Part shown: positions 1-8,980 of the stretch, piece after piece
Layout of the letters: each line of letters opens with the position of its first letter
Numbering within the stretch: the first letter of the stretch is position 1
Origin: DUQW01 sp050953805
GTDB lineage: Bacteria; Bacillota_I; Bacilli_A; Acholeplasmatales; Acholeplasmataceae
NCBI GenBank assembly: GCA_050953805.1
Contig: JBMNNE010000002.1
Location: 1-64,000, forward strand
Reading direction: 5' to 3'
DNA: 64,000 bases
Notes under the pieces: generated by a model
Databases searched by the model: none
What the model was told of the DNA's origin: nothing
The model's input: the letters and a program-made list of their open reading frames with translations, nothing else
Made by a program: the position numbers and the translations under genes

Positions 1-1904
1 ACATCATATGGTTTCATTTGAGAACCATCGATTGCTATTACAGGGCAGAAATTTAAAAAATCACCTATTTGTGCTTCATTATTTATAACTGCTCCAGGTC
101 TTCTTGATAAATTACTAATTTCAGCAATAATTTTTAAAGTTCTGTCGGGTGCAAAATCAAAAACATAACAATTAGTTTTCATTTTTGTTCCAATTGTGGC
201 CGGAGTTTGAACTCTAAAGATGGTTTGTAAGTACGAACTTGCTGAGGTTTGTGCTGAGCCTGATAACATAAAAACTGCTGTCCATGCTGGAACTGTTACA
301 CCTGTTGTTAATCTTCCGCAAGAAAGAGTAATACTTCTAGTTTGTTCTGGATTGTCAGTAATAGCTTTTTGTACCATTTTCAATGCGTCTTGATTCGGTA
401 CTTCTTCGTCTCCTTCGCCGGCTACATTCACTATATCAAAATGTTGAAATACTGGATGTTTTTTAAGTAATGAAGATAATGCCTTTGCTTCCTTAACACC
501 CGGAAGCATCCAAAGTGTGTGTCTAAAATTATCTCTATATTCTATTGTTGAAAATGGATAATTATGTTCTCCTTGTTGAACTAGTAAATTTAAAAAGAAA
601 CGAATATCATCCTCATATACAAACTTTCCATCATATGATTTATCTAGATTTAAATGAGGACTATGTTTTCTCAAATTCGGAGTCCATACTTTGAAAAATT
701 CTCTAAAATTAAAAGCTTTATCTTCTATATCTAAATATCTTTCTTGTTTAATTATTTCTTGTAAATCATATGTATATATATTCATTTTTGGAAGAGACTC
801 ATATGGATTAGAATCTCCAAAACGTTTTTGAACCCAATCTAGTTTCGCTTTTTGTTCCATTACATAGTCCCAAGTAAAGACCTCTTCATCTTTAAATGTC
901 ACATTGCTTTCAGGTGTTAATAGATTAAATGGCGTTCCAGAAAGATATAATGTTTTAGTTTTTTTAGTGCTAACTATTAACTCTTCTAAAACTTTAGAGC
1001 CTAAATCCGTTTGTGTACCTTCATGGGCCTCATCATTGATAATAAAATCCCATTTTTCATTAACGATATCTTCGTTTTTATCGTGTCTTCCTCCAAACAT
1101 TTTTGAGCCCCTTAAATCTTGCATACTAGCAAAATATACAAAACTCTTGCCCTCATTTTGATGAGCCTTCACAAGATCATCAAATTCATAACCAACAGAT
1201 TTGCTTCCATAAATATATTTAGGGTTATCATAAAATATTTTATTAAAATCTTCATACCAACTTTCTTTTACAACTGGTCTATGTGTAATAATTAGAGTTT
1301 TATTAAATTTCATGCGTTTTACTACTTCAAGTGCAGATAATGTTTTCCCAAAACGCATTTTTGCATTCCATAACATATGGCCATGAGTATTAATTTCAAT
1401 ACCACGTTTAGTAAATTGTTTTATTGTTTTTGTTATAGCCTCTTCTTGTTCTGGTCTAAATATAATAGGGGTTCTACCTTCAGAAATTTCCCTTGCATAA
1501 AGGGAGCTTCTACCTTCTTTAACAGCCACTATAGCATTTTCAACTGTATCAAGATCTACTTCAAACCATTCTTGTGCACCGTTTAAATTTTTATCACTTC
1601 TTTTAATATTTGATCTAATCAAAACAGCGTGAACATCATGATCGCTAAAAGCTTTATTTTTATTATTGATTGCTAATGTGGTATAAAAAAGTCGATAACT
1701 AATACCCGCAGTTTTAGTATATGTATCGATTCTAGCAACTGCTGCTTCATTCAACTCATCACAATTATCATGAATTTTATGCACATTTTGTATATTGTGA
1801 ATGGTTGTTTCTCCTATTTTTAATAATCCTTTGTGGCTTTCGCTATCAATTCCAAACACATAAATTAATTTATGCGAGAAGGTTGACTTAAATTTATTTT
1901 CCAT
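1..1904 (-). CDS. GIY-YIG-like / DEAD-box helicase fusion (3' end outside window)
   Basis: This minus-strand reading frame is open from an ATG at 1904 to the left edge, so its C-terminus is missing. I chose the ATG because AAAGGGG lies 8 nt upstream. The N-terminus (KLIYVFGI...KGLLKIGETT) looks like a GIY-YIG/T5orf172 nuclease fold. From about residue 170 there is a superfamily 2 helicase: a Walker A variant (KMRFGKT), a DEAH box (INDEAHEG) and a motif III-like LSGTP. This layout is typical of restriction or phage-defence helicases. The gene starts 13 nt after the upstream methylase-like gene, so the two are probably one operon. The helicase call is firm; the GIY-YIG call and the defence role are inferred. 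Confidence 0.75.
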   Translation of the reverse strand, partial: MENKFKSTFSHKLIYVFGIDSESHKGLLKIGETTIHNIQNVHKIHDNCDELNEAAVARIDTYTKTAGISYRLFYTTLAINNKNKAFSDHDVHAVLIRSNIKRSDKNLNGAQEWFEVDLDTVENAIVAVKEGRSSLYAREISEGRTPIIFRPEQEEAITKTIKQFTKRGIEINTHGHMLWNAKMRFGKTLSALEVVKRMKFNKTLIITHRPVVKESWYEDFNKIFYDNPKYIYGSKSVGYEFDDLVKAHQNEGKSFVYFASMQDLRGSKMFGGRHDKNEDIVNEKWDFIINDEAHEGTQTDLGSKVLEELIVSTKKTKTLYLSGTPFNLLTPESNVTFKDEEVFTWDYVMEQKAKLDWVQKRFGDSNPYESLPKMNIYTYDLQEIIKQERYLDIEDKAFNFREFFKVWTPNLRKHSPHLNLDKSYDGKFVYEDDIRFFLNLLVQQGEHNYPFSTIEYRDNFRHTLWMLPGVKEAKALSSLLKKHPVFQHFDIVNVAGEGDEEVPNQDALKMVQKAITDNPEQTRSITLSCGRLTTGVTVPAWTAVFMLSGSAQTSASSYLQTIFRVQTPATIGTKMKTNCYVFDFAPDRTLKIIAEISNLSRRPGAVINNEAQIGDFLNFCPVIAIDGSQMKPYD

Positions 1905-1917
1905 AATTCATACCCCT

Positions 1918-2898
1918 TTACAAGATGTCTACAAATCTAATTATTTTATCGTTTTGCCAATCTTTTATAATTGAATATATCCCATTATGTTTAAAAATAT
2001 TTTGGGTTTCACACCCTAAACAAGAACTTATGTCTGGTTCGCCAAACAAGTTATACCCTATTATTTTTTCATCGCTACAACTATTGGGTATTACACCTTT
2101 TAAACCATCCATTTGCCAAAAGTTCCAAGAAATTATATCTGCGATTTGATTAACCAATTCAACGTTAGGAACTTCATTAAACTTATACTCATAATATTCT
2201 ATAAATGTGTATAATAAATTTAATCTAGCTATTAATAAATTGTCGCCTTGCCACTCATATCCATAAGTTGATTGATATGCCTTTATAGCCCAATGAATCC
2301 ACTCTTTTTTTTCGTTGGCATTTTCATTAATAACCCTTAGTTTCCTATCTAAAACTCCAATCCTATCATTAATTTGAATATAATTTCCACTGACTGTATC
2401 ATATCTACTAACAATATAGGGAGCTTCACCGCATGTAATCTCAATCCTTAAGTCTAAGATATAATCTTGCCATCTCTTCTTCTTAAATTCTATTTTATAT
2501 GAGATTGACTCCCAAGACTCTTCTTTTTCAATATTAAACACATTTTCTTCATCAAACCATATATTATCAATCAAATTATTTTGATGATTACAAACCCATG
2601 ACGGTGTAAAAACCTCTCCTTTTTCTTTAATACGTTTTTGTTTTTCGATGATACTTTTATTGATTCTTGGTTGAATAATATTTTTATGTTTTCCAGAAAT
2701 TAAAGTAATATCTATTTCATGATTGAATTCATACTTAGAACCATATTTTATATAATTATCGGTAGCCCATATGATATTTGATTGTTTTGTTTGATCAACC
2801 AATAAAAGAGCAACAGTATCAATCTCAAGTTTATATGTTCCATTTTTAAAAATATTTATATATTCACTTTTTAACTCGTATTCTTTTTTAATATTCAT
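1918..2898 (-). CDS. Methyltransferase-like protein of a restriction-type operon
   Basis: 326 residues. Around residue 90 there is GEVFTPSWVCNHQNN, like the N-terminal signature of N6-adenine methylases of the Eco57I/type I M group. Around residue 155 there is EITCGEAPY, which resembles the SAM-binding motif I. No catalytic (D/N/S)PP(Y/F) motif is visible, so this is either a degenerate methylase-like specificity subunit or a diverged enzyme. Proteins of this type are often labelled restriction endonuclease subunit M. It is directly upstream of the helicase gene. An AT-rich leader with a TATAAT-like -10 and an AAAGGA site precedes the ATG. The role in defence is inferred from the pairing. Confidence 0.55.
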   Translation of the reverse strand: MNIKKEYELKSEYINIFKNGTYKLEIDTVALLLVDQTKQSNIIWATDNYIKYGSKYEFNHEIDITLISGKHKNIIQPRINKSIIEKQKRIKEKGEVFTPSWVCNHQNNLIDNIWFDEENVFNIEKEESWESISYKIEFKKKRWQDYILDLRIEITCGEAPYIVSRYDTVSGNYIQINDRIGVLDRKLRVINENANEKKEWIHWAIKAYQSTYGYEWQGDNLLIARLNLLYTFIEYYEYKFNEVPNVELVNQIADIISWNFWQMDGLKGVIPNSCSDEKIIGYNLFGEPDISSCLGCETQNIFKHNGIYSIIKDWQNDKIIRFVDIL

Positions 2899-3025
2899 AG
2901 TTAATCCTTTTAATTAATATTCTATATTATAATCTTATCATATTTCACAAAACTTTTCTCCGTGTTTTATCAATAAATCAAGATTATAAACAAATCAAGC
3001 GTGTTCTAATTAGACATATATTTGG

Positions 3026-3090
3026 TTCGGACACCTGTCGAGTTTGTAAAATTCAATCGGTTCGGACGACTGTCACGTTTAATAGTTTTT
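3026..3090. repeat. Two near-identical 22-bp direct repeats
   Basis: The intergenic stretch between the restriction-like operon and the tRNA-Cys terminator holds two copies of GGTTCGGAC-xx-CTGTC-x-xGTTT, at about 3033-3054 and 3059-3080. The second begins about 26 nt after the first. They differ at only a few positions. Two copies are too few for a CRISPR call, and no mobile gene is adjacent. They could be binding sites or the scar of a mobile element. The rest of 2899-3096 shows nothing recognisable. Confidence 0.4.
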
Positions 3091-3096
3091 TGCATG

Positions 3097-3131
3097 AAAA
3101 AAGCCTCAGAAACACGAATTATTCTAAGGCT
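3097..3131 (-). terminator. Terminator of tRNA-Cys transcript
   Basis: On the minus strand an AGCCTTAG...CTGAGGCT stem is followed by six T residues. It lies about 60 nt downstream of tRNA-Cys, so it probably ends that transcript. Confidence 0.75.
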
Positions 3132-3191
3132 TATAAATTTATATAATCGCTTTGTTGGCTTAATAAAGCCATTACTAAAGTAAGATTTATT

Positions 3192-3265
<74 letters not shown>

Positions 3266-3324
3266 TAATTACGCTATTTAATTATATCTAATTTTGATAT
3301 ATTTTGCAAACCTTTACCCTTTAT

Positions 3325-3885
3325 TTAAAGTAGATATAATCCTAATCCTAGAAATCCAGATATAATAATTAGTAAAATAGGAGATAGTTTTTCTTTAAAC
3401 AATGCACTAACAATCGACATAACTCCAAAGATAACTAAAGCTTGCCAACTAAAGTCAAAGTTTTGTGGATCTCCAATAATTGATTTAATAGTTACATTTA
3501 AGGCGGCAGCTAAAATAAATCCAATGATTGCTGGTTTTAAAATATCTAATACTTTTTGAACGATGGGGTGTTTGATGAATTTATCGCTGACGGCAGCGAT
3601 AAATAAAATGATTAAAAATGATGGTAAAACCACTCCTAATGTTGCGAAGATTGCTCCTAAAAAGCCGAAGGTTTCATATCCGGCAAAAGTCGCGATATTA
3701 ATCGCGAATGGTCCTGGAGTTGATTCGGCAATTCCGATAAATTGAAAAACTTGAGTTTCAGTTAAATATCCATTATTAATCATCTCTTGATTAATTAATG
3801 GGATCATTGAGTAACCACCACCAAAGGTGAAAAGACTAATTTTAAAGAAAACCCAAAAAAGTTTTAGTAGTTCTAAAAATGTCAT
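3325..3885 (-). CDS. Chromate transporter family protein, half-size (CHR domain), subunit 2
   Basis: 186 residues, a single CHR domain. The signatures are FTFGGGYSMIPLI near the N-terminus and IAESTPGPFAINIATFAGY around residues 52-70, followed by hydrophobic membrane segments. Short CHR proteins usually come as adjacent pairs that together replace the two halves of full-length ChrA. This gene overlaps its partner by 4 nt (3882-3885, ATGA type), implying translational coupling. Family members export chromate, or other anions in organisms not exposed to chromate; the real substrate cannot be read from the sequence. Confidence 0.88.
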   Translation of the reverse strand: MTFLELLKLFWVFFKISLFTFGGGYSMIPLINQEMINNGYLTETQVFQFIGIAESTPGPFAINIATFAGYETFGFLGAIFATLGVVLPSFLIILFIAAVSDKFIKHPIVQKVLDILKPAIIGFILAAALNVTIKSIIGDPQNFDFSWQALVIFGVMSIVSALFKEKLSPILLIIISGFLGLGLYLL

Positions 3886-4439
3886 AAATCTATCACCCTT
3901 CCTAAATAGTAAATCGTGATGCCGAAGGCGATAAAAATTAACATTAAATAAATTAAATTAAAGTTAGTTAAAAAGGCGATAATTAAGGCAATAAAGAAAA
4001 TAATGATATTAAAATAACTTTTCTTAATTGGCTTACTTAAGCGATAAGCGGCTTGAAAGATTAAGACACCAACTCCAGCTTGAATGCCTTTTAAAAATCC
4101 TTGTATATATTGATTAGTGCTAAATTGTTGTAAGAAGATTGAAATTAAAATAATAATGATAAAAGATGGTAAAACGACGCCAATCGTGGCTAAAAAAGAG
4201 CCGAGGAACTTGGCTCTTTTATATCCAATAAAAGTCGCTGCGTTAATCGCGAAAGGTCCCGGTGTTGATTCAGCGATTGCTAGGAGATTAAACATTTCAT
4301 CTTTCGTGATCCATTCCTTCTTTTCGGTAACTTCTTTTTCAATGATGCCTAACATGACATAGCCACCACCAAAAGTAAAAAGACCGATTTTAAAAAAGGT
4401 TAGGAATAGATCTAAATACTTTTTTAATTTTTGTTTCAT
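3882..4439 (-). CDS. Chromate transporter family protein, half-size (CHR domain), subunit 1
   Basis: 185 residues with the same family signatures as its neighbour: FTFGGGYVMLGIIEKEV at the N-terminus and IAESTPGPFAINAATFIGYKRA. About five or six hydrophobic segments follow. It is the first cistron of the chr pair and starts just downstream of the DUF2188 gene, which ends 8 nt upstream. The two halves differ in sequence, as expected of antiparallel heterodimer partners. The function as an anion exporter is known for the family; the substrate here is unknown. Confidence 0.88.
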   Translation of the reverse strand: MKQKLKKYLDLFLTFFKIGLFTFGGGYVMLGIIEKEVTEKKEWITKDEMFNLLAIAESTPGPFAINAATFIGYKRAKFLGSFLATIGVVLPSFIIIILISIFLQQFSTNQYIQGFLKGIQAGVGVLIFQAAYRLSKPIKKSYFNIIIFFIALIIAFLTNFNLIYLMLIFIAFGITIYYLGRVIDL

Positions 4440-4446
4440 TTAGTAA

Positions 4447-4872
4447 TTAATATTTTTGTTTTCTAATCTTTCCGTCAGTTTTGTGAATTACAATATCAGT
4501 GTCAGCGTTTTTAGCTAATGTTTTAGCGAAATCGATCGCTTCTTTTTGAGTTCTAAAATATTTAATCGTTTTTTTAGAACCTGATTTTCTAACTCTCCAT
4601 TGTTTGTAAAACTCAGATTTTTCATCGTTGTTTTGTGAGATGTGATATTTTTGAGGTCTAGCTGTTTCTGGTTCTGCTGGTTTTGGTTCTTCCTTTTTCA
4701 CTTCAACTTTAGCTGGAGCTGGTTTAGCTTCAACTTTCTTTGGGGCAGCTGGTTTTACTTCTGCTTTCTTTGGTTCAACCGGTTTAACTTCTTCTTTTTT
4801 AGGTTCAACCTTTGGTGGTTCTTCCTTAACTACTGGTTGTGGTTTGGCTTTTTTTCTTCTAAAAAAACACAT
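4447..4872 (-). CDS. Low-complexity Lys/Pro/Glu protein with C-terminal DUF2188
   Basis: 141 residues. Residues 5-75 are a disordered linker built from imperfect PKKxEVKPxxPKK units. The last 65 residues (KYHISQNN...WRVRKSGSKK...FRTQKEAIDFAKTLA...DIVIHKTDGKIR) match the small DUF2188 fold, a two-repeat domain found in Bacillota. There is no signal peptide. An AGGAGG-type site precedes the ATG. The biochemical role of DUF2188 is unknown. The basic tail could bind nucleic acid or polyphosphate, but that is speculation. Confidence 0.7.
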   Translation of the reverse strand: MCFFRRKKAKPQPVVKEEPPKVEPKKEEVKPVEPKKAEVKPAAPKKVEAKPAPAKVEVKKEEPKPAEPETARPQKYHISQNNDEKSEFYKQWRVRKSGSKKTIKYFRTQKEAIDFAKTLAKNADTDIVIHKTDGKIRKQKY

Positions 4873-4915
4873 TTAATATTCCTCCTCTATATTTTTTTAT
4901 TTTAATTTTTAATGA

Positions 4916-6823
4916 TTAATCTTCACGTCTGCTTCTAACGACAGATGCGATAATTGAAATAACAATAATACCGACTACTCCAACAATTCCATATAAAATT
5001 AATTTTTCTTTATTAAGTCCAAATGGATACATTGATGATTGAGTCATATTAATAGTAACACTTACTTCTTGAGATGAGTATTCACTTCCAATTACTAAAA
5101 TAATTTGATAATTATTATTTTCATCAACTGCGGTTACAGTTTGACTTTTAATTATTTGGTTTTCACTAGTTAATTTAATTTTTTCTTTACCATAATGGTC
5201 AGGACTAATTTTAAATGAACTACCTGATTTAGCACTATCTTCAATATTAAATTTAATTTCTTCAACTAATGGTTTTAACGTTAGATCGGTATTTAAGACA
5301 CTATCTTCACTAATTAAGATGCCATTATTTAACCAACCAATAAAAATTTTATTTGGATCGGTATTAATACTTTCAAAGTTATAATCAATAATACTTTCTG
5401 AAGTAACAGATGGTAAATCAACTTCAATAATTTCATCATCCGCATTATAAAAAGTAACGGTTATTTTTTCTCGTTTCATTAGAACTACTTCATTTTTAGT
5501 AACATTTAAATAATTAGTATCAACAGCGGTTAGTTTATAACCGTCGACTGATGATACTGGCAGTTCAGCATTTCCACCGCTTTTAACTTCAACACTAGCA
5601 ATTAAAGTACCAGTATCAAAATCTTTAAATTCAACGGTATGCATTACTTCAACAATTTCAAAATCAACTCTTAAATCACCAATCAAACTGGTTGGTGATT
5701 TAGGTGTAACAATAAAGTAATATTTACCAACTTCTTTTGGAGCTTGATTTAGTTGATTTTCTGATTGATCAAAATAAGTAACATTAACCGCATGTTCAGG
5801 ATGATCAATAATCGTAATTGATTCATAACCTTTAACTCCTGATTGACTTTGTTTATAAGTGTGAACACTTGATACATTAAATTCAACAAGTTGATTCGAT
5901 GGATAATTATAGTTAGTAAATGGTGTTGGCTTAATTGAATAAGCATCAGGAATGTGACTTGATGGCATTGTTGTTAGAAAGTAATCATATAAAATATCTG
6001 GTGAATTAAGTGGTTTATCCCAAGTAATATCTAAAAAATAATATCGGTCTCCTAAAAAGACATAATTCCAAGCGTGTTTTTCTGTACCTAACGAGTTAGA
6101 TCCGGTTCCCGTAGCATATACCGTTCTAATTCCTACATAATTAGTTAATAAAGAAAAAGCTTCAGCATAAGCTTCACACACCGGATCAAAACGATCAACT
6201 AAGGCTCCAACTGGTGTGTGTGATTCTTCTCCGCTTTTTCTATATTCATTGTTGTCTAAAAGCCAATCATGAATATATTTAACTTTGGAATAAGTGTTTT
6301 TCATATCTTTAACAGCATTTTTTATCATTTCTTGTTTAATAACTATTTCTTGTAAGTCTTGTTTAAAAGTAAGCTCATTTTGATAAATTTCTAGTGTTGT
6401 AAATTGAAAAACATATTCAGCTTTATTTAAAGCTGGATATTTAGTAATATCATATGGTACATGTCCCGTTAACCAAAAAAAGACATTATAATCATATAAA
6501 AAAGCGGTAATAGCTTGCTCAACATCTTCATCTGTTAAATTAGCTGAAATTTGAGTTGTCCAAGTAATTGGTTGATCATAATTATCAAGACTTTCTTTAA
6601 AATGATCAACTAACTTTCGATATAAACTTTGTTGAATTGCTGACAAATTACTATGATAAAAATAGTATTCGTTAGTATTATCAATGTTAGCTGTAAATAA
6701 CTCAAATTGTTCATCAGAGCTGAGTGCTTTAATTTGAGTTTCGGATAATGCTGAGACTTTAAAATTTAATAGTCCTCCAAGGAGGAGAATAAAAATTAAA
6801 ATCATTAAGATTTTCTTTTTCAT
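4916..6823 (-). CDS. Membrane-anchored transglutaminase-like surface protein
   Basis: 635 residues. There is an N-terminal signal peptide (MKKKILMILIFILLLGGLLNF). A transglutaminase-core domain sits at about residues 160-280, with the Cys in FDPVCEAYAEAF, the His in KHAWNYV and the Asp in YYFLDITWD, so the Cys-His-Asp triad appears intact. Several beta-rich repeat segments follow, and a C-terminal transmembrane helix with a basic stop (VVRSRRED) anchors it. Extracellular proteins of this type act as cysteine proteases or crosslinkers on peptides or peptidoglycan; the substrate here is unknown. It starts 12 nt after the UPF0316 gene, so they may be co-transcribed. Confidence 0.82.
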   Translation of the reverse strand: MKKKILMILIFILLLGGLLNFKVSALSETQIKALSSDEQFELFTANIDNTNEYYFYHSNLSAIQQSLYRKLVDHFKESLDNYDQPITWTTQISANLTDEDVEQAITAFLYDYNVFFWLTGHVPYDITKYPALNKAEYVFQFTTLEIYQNELTFKQDLQEIVIKQEMIKNAVKDMKNTYSKVKYIHDWLLDNNEYRKSGEESHTPVGALVDRFDPVCEAYAEAFSLLTNYVGIRTVYATGTGSNSLGTEKHAWNYVFLGDRYYFLDITWDKPLNSPDILYDYFLTTMPSSHIPDAYSIKPTPFTNYNYPSNQLVEFNVSSVHTYKQSQSGVKGYESITIIDHPEHAVNVTYFDQSENQLNQAPKEVGKYYFIVTPKSPTSLIGDLRVDFEIVEVMHTVEFKDFDTGTLIASVEVKSGGNAELPVSSVDGYKLTAVDTNYLNVTKNEVVLMKREKITVTFYNADDEIIEVDLPSVTSESIIDYNFESINTDPNKIFIGWLNNGILISEDSVLNTDLTLKPLVEEIKFNIEDSAKSGSSFKISPDHYGKEKIKLTSENQIIKSQTVTAVDENNNYQIILVIGSEYSSQEVSVTINMTQSSMYPFGLNKEKLILYGIVGVVGIIVISIIASVVRSRRED

Positions 6824-6835
6824 AATTTTTACCTC

Positions 6836-7399
6836 TTATTTTATGATTCTACTTTTTTTAGGAACGGTTCCCCCATCAATCGTGACTACATCACTCTCTC
6901 CAATTAACGCATGTGGCTCTAATCTCATAATTTCTTCTTTTATTAAATCAATATTTTTCCGGTTAGCATACATCATTAACACTAACTTATCGCTATTATA
7001 TCCTTTAGCATCAATTGTGGTTAAGCCAATTTTTTGACCTCTTATATAATTACTAACTATTTCTTCTGATTCAAGTGGAATAATTACATGTAGTAAGACT
7101 TTACCAAAAGCTAATTTTCTTTCCACAATTGATCCTACATATACTCCAACGGCATAACCCAAAGCATAAGTAATTCCTAAAATTGGTGCCGTATTAACTT
7201 CTTTTACTACTTCACTAGCGACAAAAACCCAAATTAAAACTTCAATAAAAGAGACAATCGCTCCTGGCATTTTAAATCCGCGATTTACAATAATAATTCG
7301 AATTGTAGTTAAAGTAACTTCAATTACTTTAGCTGCAAAAACAAATAATATGACATACCACTTAGCCGCAGTGAAAAAATTTACAATAACATCTAGCAT
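6836..7399 (-). CDS. UPF0316 (DUF2179/DUF5698) membrane protein
   Basis: 187 residues from the chosen ATG at 7399, which has GAGGT 8 nt upstream; the in-frame ATG at 7414 has no ribosome site. The N-terminal half has three hydrophobic segments including the family's conserved TLTTIRIIIVNRG stretch. The C-terminal half is a DUF2179-type soluble domain (IGLTTIDAKGYNSDKLVLMMYANRK). The family is widespread in Bacillota and has no firm function; the soluble domain resembles small-ligand-sensing folds. Neighbouring genes give no clear clue. Confidence 0.85.
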   Translation of the reverse strand: MLDVIVNFFTAAKWYVILFVFAAKVIEVTLTTIRIIIVNRGFKMPGAIVSFIEVLIWVFVASEVVKEVNTAPILGITYALGYAVGVYVGSIVERKLAFGKVLLHVIIPLESEEIVSNYIRGQKIGLTTIDAKGYNSDKLVLMMYANRKNIDLIKEEIMRLEPHALIGESDVVTIDGGTVPKKSRIIK

Positions 7400-7560
7400 T
7401 AATATCAACCTCATTTATATAATAATGATACCATTATTATTGTTATTTCACAATTAAAAAAATGATATTTTTCGGATTTTTTAAAAATAAATCAACTTAT
7501 TTTCAAAAAGATTAGAATAAGTCGTTTTTTTCACTTTTTATTACACTTTTTAATTCACAT

Positions 7561-7596
7561 AAAAAAGAACTAACCATAAATCAAAGTTAGTTCTTC
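7561..7596 (-). terminator. Terminator of the mgtE pair
   Basis: A 10-bp stem, AAGAACTAAC/GTTAGTTCTT, is followed on the minus strand by a T run, 20 nt after the end of the second mgtE gene. The 7415-7560 stretch above it is AT-rich and shows no gene. Confidence 0.8.
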
Positions 7597-7615
7597 ATTT
7601 AATTTTAATATTCGT

Positions 7616-8980
7616 TTATAAAAATAATAACATTATTGCAGCAATTAAATAATAAGTTAAAATTGCGACAATATCAGCTACTGTTGTTAAAACTGGTCCC
7701 GATGCATTATCTGAATCAATATTACGACTGGTAAAAAAGATGGGCAGAATCGTTCCTAATAATCCAGAGATAAACATTCCGGCAAATAACGATGATCCAA
7801 CAACTAATCCTAATTTATAAGGGGCAATTAAATCTCCTGCGTTAGTTGTCTGGGCAGTTACCAAAGAAAACACGGATACGACTAGAAATCCAAAGATCGC
7901 CACAATTAAAGAATTAAACAAAACAATTAATAATTCCTTTCTTAGAAACGATCGTTTCTTTTCTTTTGTCGATATTTCATCTTTATGAATTCCTAAAATT
8001 GACACCGCTAAATTTTGAGTTCCAATATTTCCGGCCATATCTAAAACTAATGGTTGGAATAATACTAAGGCAAAAACTTGACTTAGTGTTAGTTCAAAAG
8101 CGGGAACTAACAAAAAGATAATCGCAATTACAATATTTAGTGTAGTCGCAATAATTAACCACGGAAGTCGTTTTGCGCTTCGTTGAAACCCAGTATATGA
8201 TTCATCATGACTTGGTAGAAACGCAAATCGTCGATAAAGTTCGTCATAATCGTTAATTAACTGTTCCAAGACATCATCAGCAGTAATTATTCCTAGTAAA
8301 TACCCTTGATGATCGATAACCGCTAGTGAAGTAATATCATAATTTCTAACAACTTCAATCGCTTCTTTAATCGTGTTATCATGATAGACAAAATAAAAGT
8401 CATCATACATTAAATCACTAATTGAATCACTAGCTCTAGCGATAATTAAATCTTTCAAAAATAAAACTCCGACAGCCTTCATCTCATCATCAACTACATA
8501 GATATTATCGATGAAGTCATCATCTTTAACATGATTAAAAATATATGAAGTCGCTTGTTTGACTGTAGTTTTAATGTTAATACTTAAAAATTCAGTTGTC
8601 ATAATTGATGGCGCTAAATCATTGGAATAAATTAATAAGTCTCTAACGATATTAGCTTTTTCTTCATGAACATACACTAAAATATTTTCTTGCTCTTCTT
8701 TATTATAAAATCCAATAAATTCTTTTAGTTCGTCAATTTCTAAATTATTTAAAATTTGTCTTCTTCTTACATCATCAAAATCTTCAAAAGCTTCAACTTG
8801 TTGATATTCAGTTAATCTTGAGAAAACTTCACTCGATTTCTTAACGCCAATTAAATCTAAAATGCGAGTTTGCTCTTCAAGTTCTAAATCATAATATATC
8901 TCAGCAATATCATAAGCTTGTAATTTATTTAACTCTCGTCTAAGAGCGTAGTTTGATTTTTTAAAATCTAATTTAATCAT
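7616..8980 (-). CDS. mgtE: Magnesium transporter MgtE, second paralogue
   Basis: 454 residues with the full MgtE layout: an N-terminal superhelical domain (residues 1-125), tandem CBS domains (about 130-250, e.g. KAVGVLFLKDLIIA and YLLGIITADDVLEQL), then a five-helix pore domain from about residue 270. The pore domain includes the conserved NIGTQNLAVS segment. It forms a cytoplasmic Mg2+-sensing, inner-membrane Mg2+ channel. It overlaps the upstream mgtE by an ATGA, so the two are coupled. The paralogues are diverged, suggesting different affinity or a heterodimer rather than a recent duplication. No M-box riboswitch was recognised upstream of the pair. Confidence 0.93.
   Translation of the reverse strand: MIKLDFKKSNYALRRELNKLQAYDIAEIYYDLELEEQTRILDLIGVKKSSEVFSRLTEYQQVEAFEDFDDVRRRQILNNLEIDELKEFIGFYNKEEQENILVYVHEEKANIVRDLLIYSNDLAPSIMTTEFLSINIKTTVKQATSYIFNHVKDDDFIDNIYVVDDEMKAVGVLFLKDLIIARASDSISDLMYDDFYFVYHDNTIKEAIEVVRNYDITSLAVIDHQGYLLGIITADDVLEQLINDYDELYRRFAFLPSHDESYTGFQRSAKRLPWLIIATTLNIVIAIIFLLVPAFELTLSQVFALVLFQPLVLDMAGNIGTQNLAVSILGIHKDEISTKEKKRSFLRKELLIVLFNSLIVAIFGFLVVSVFSLVTAQTTNAGDLIAPYKLGLVVGSSLFAGMFISGLLGTILPIFFTSRNIDSDNASGPVLTTVADIVAILTYYLIAAIMLLFL

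Noticed and set aside
3026..3090. CRISPR-like direct repeats
   Set aside because: Only two copies, no third repeat, no leader and no cas genes.
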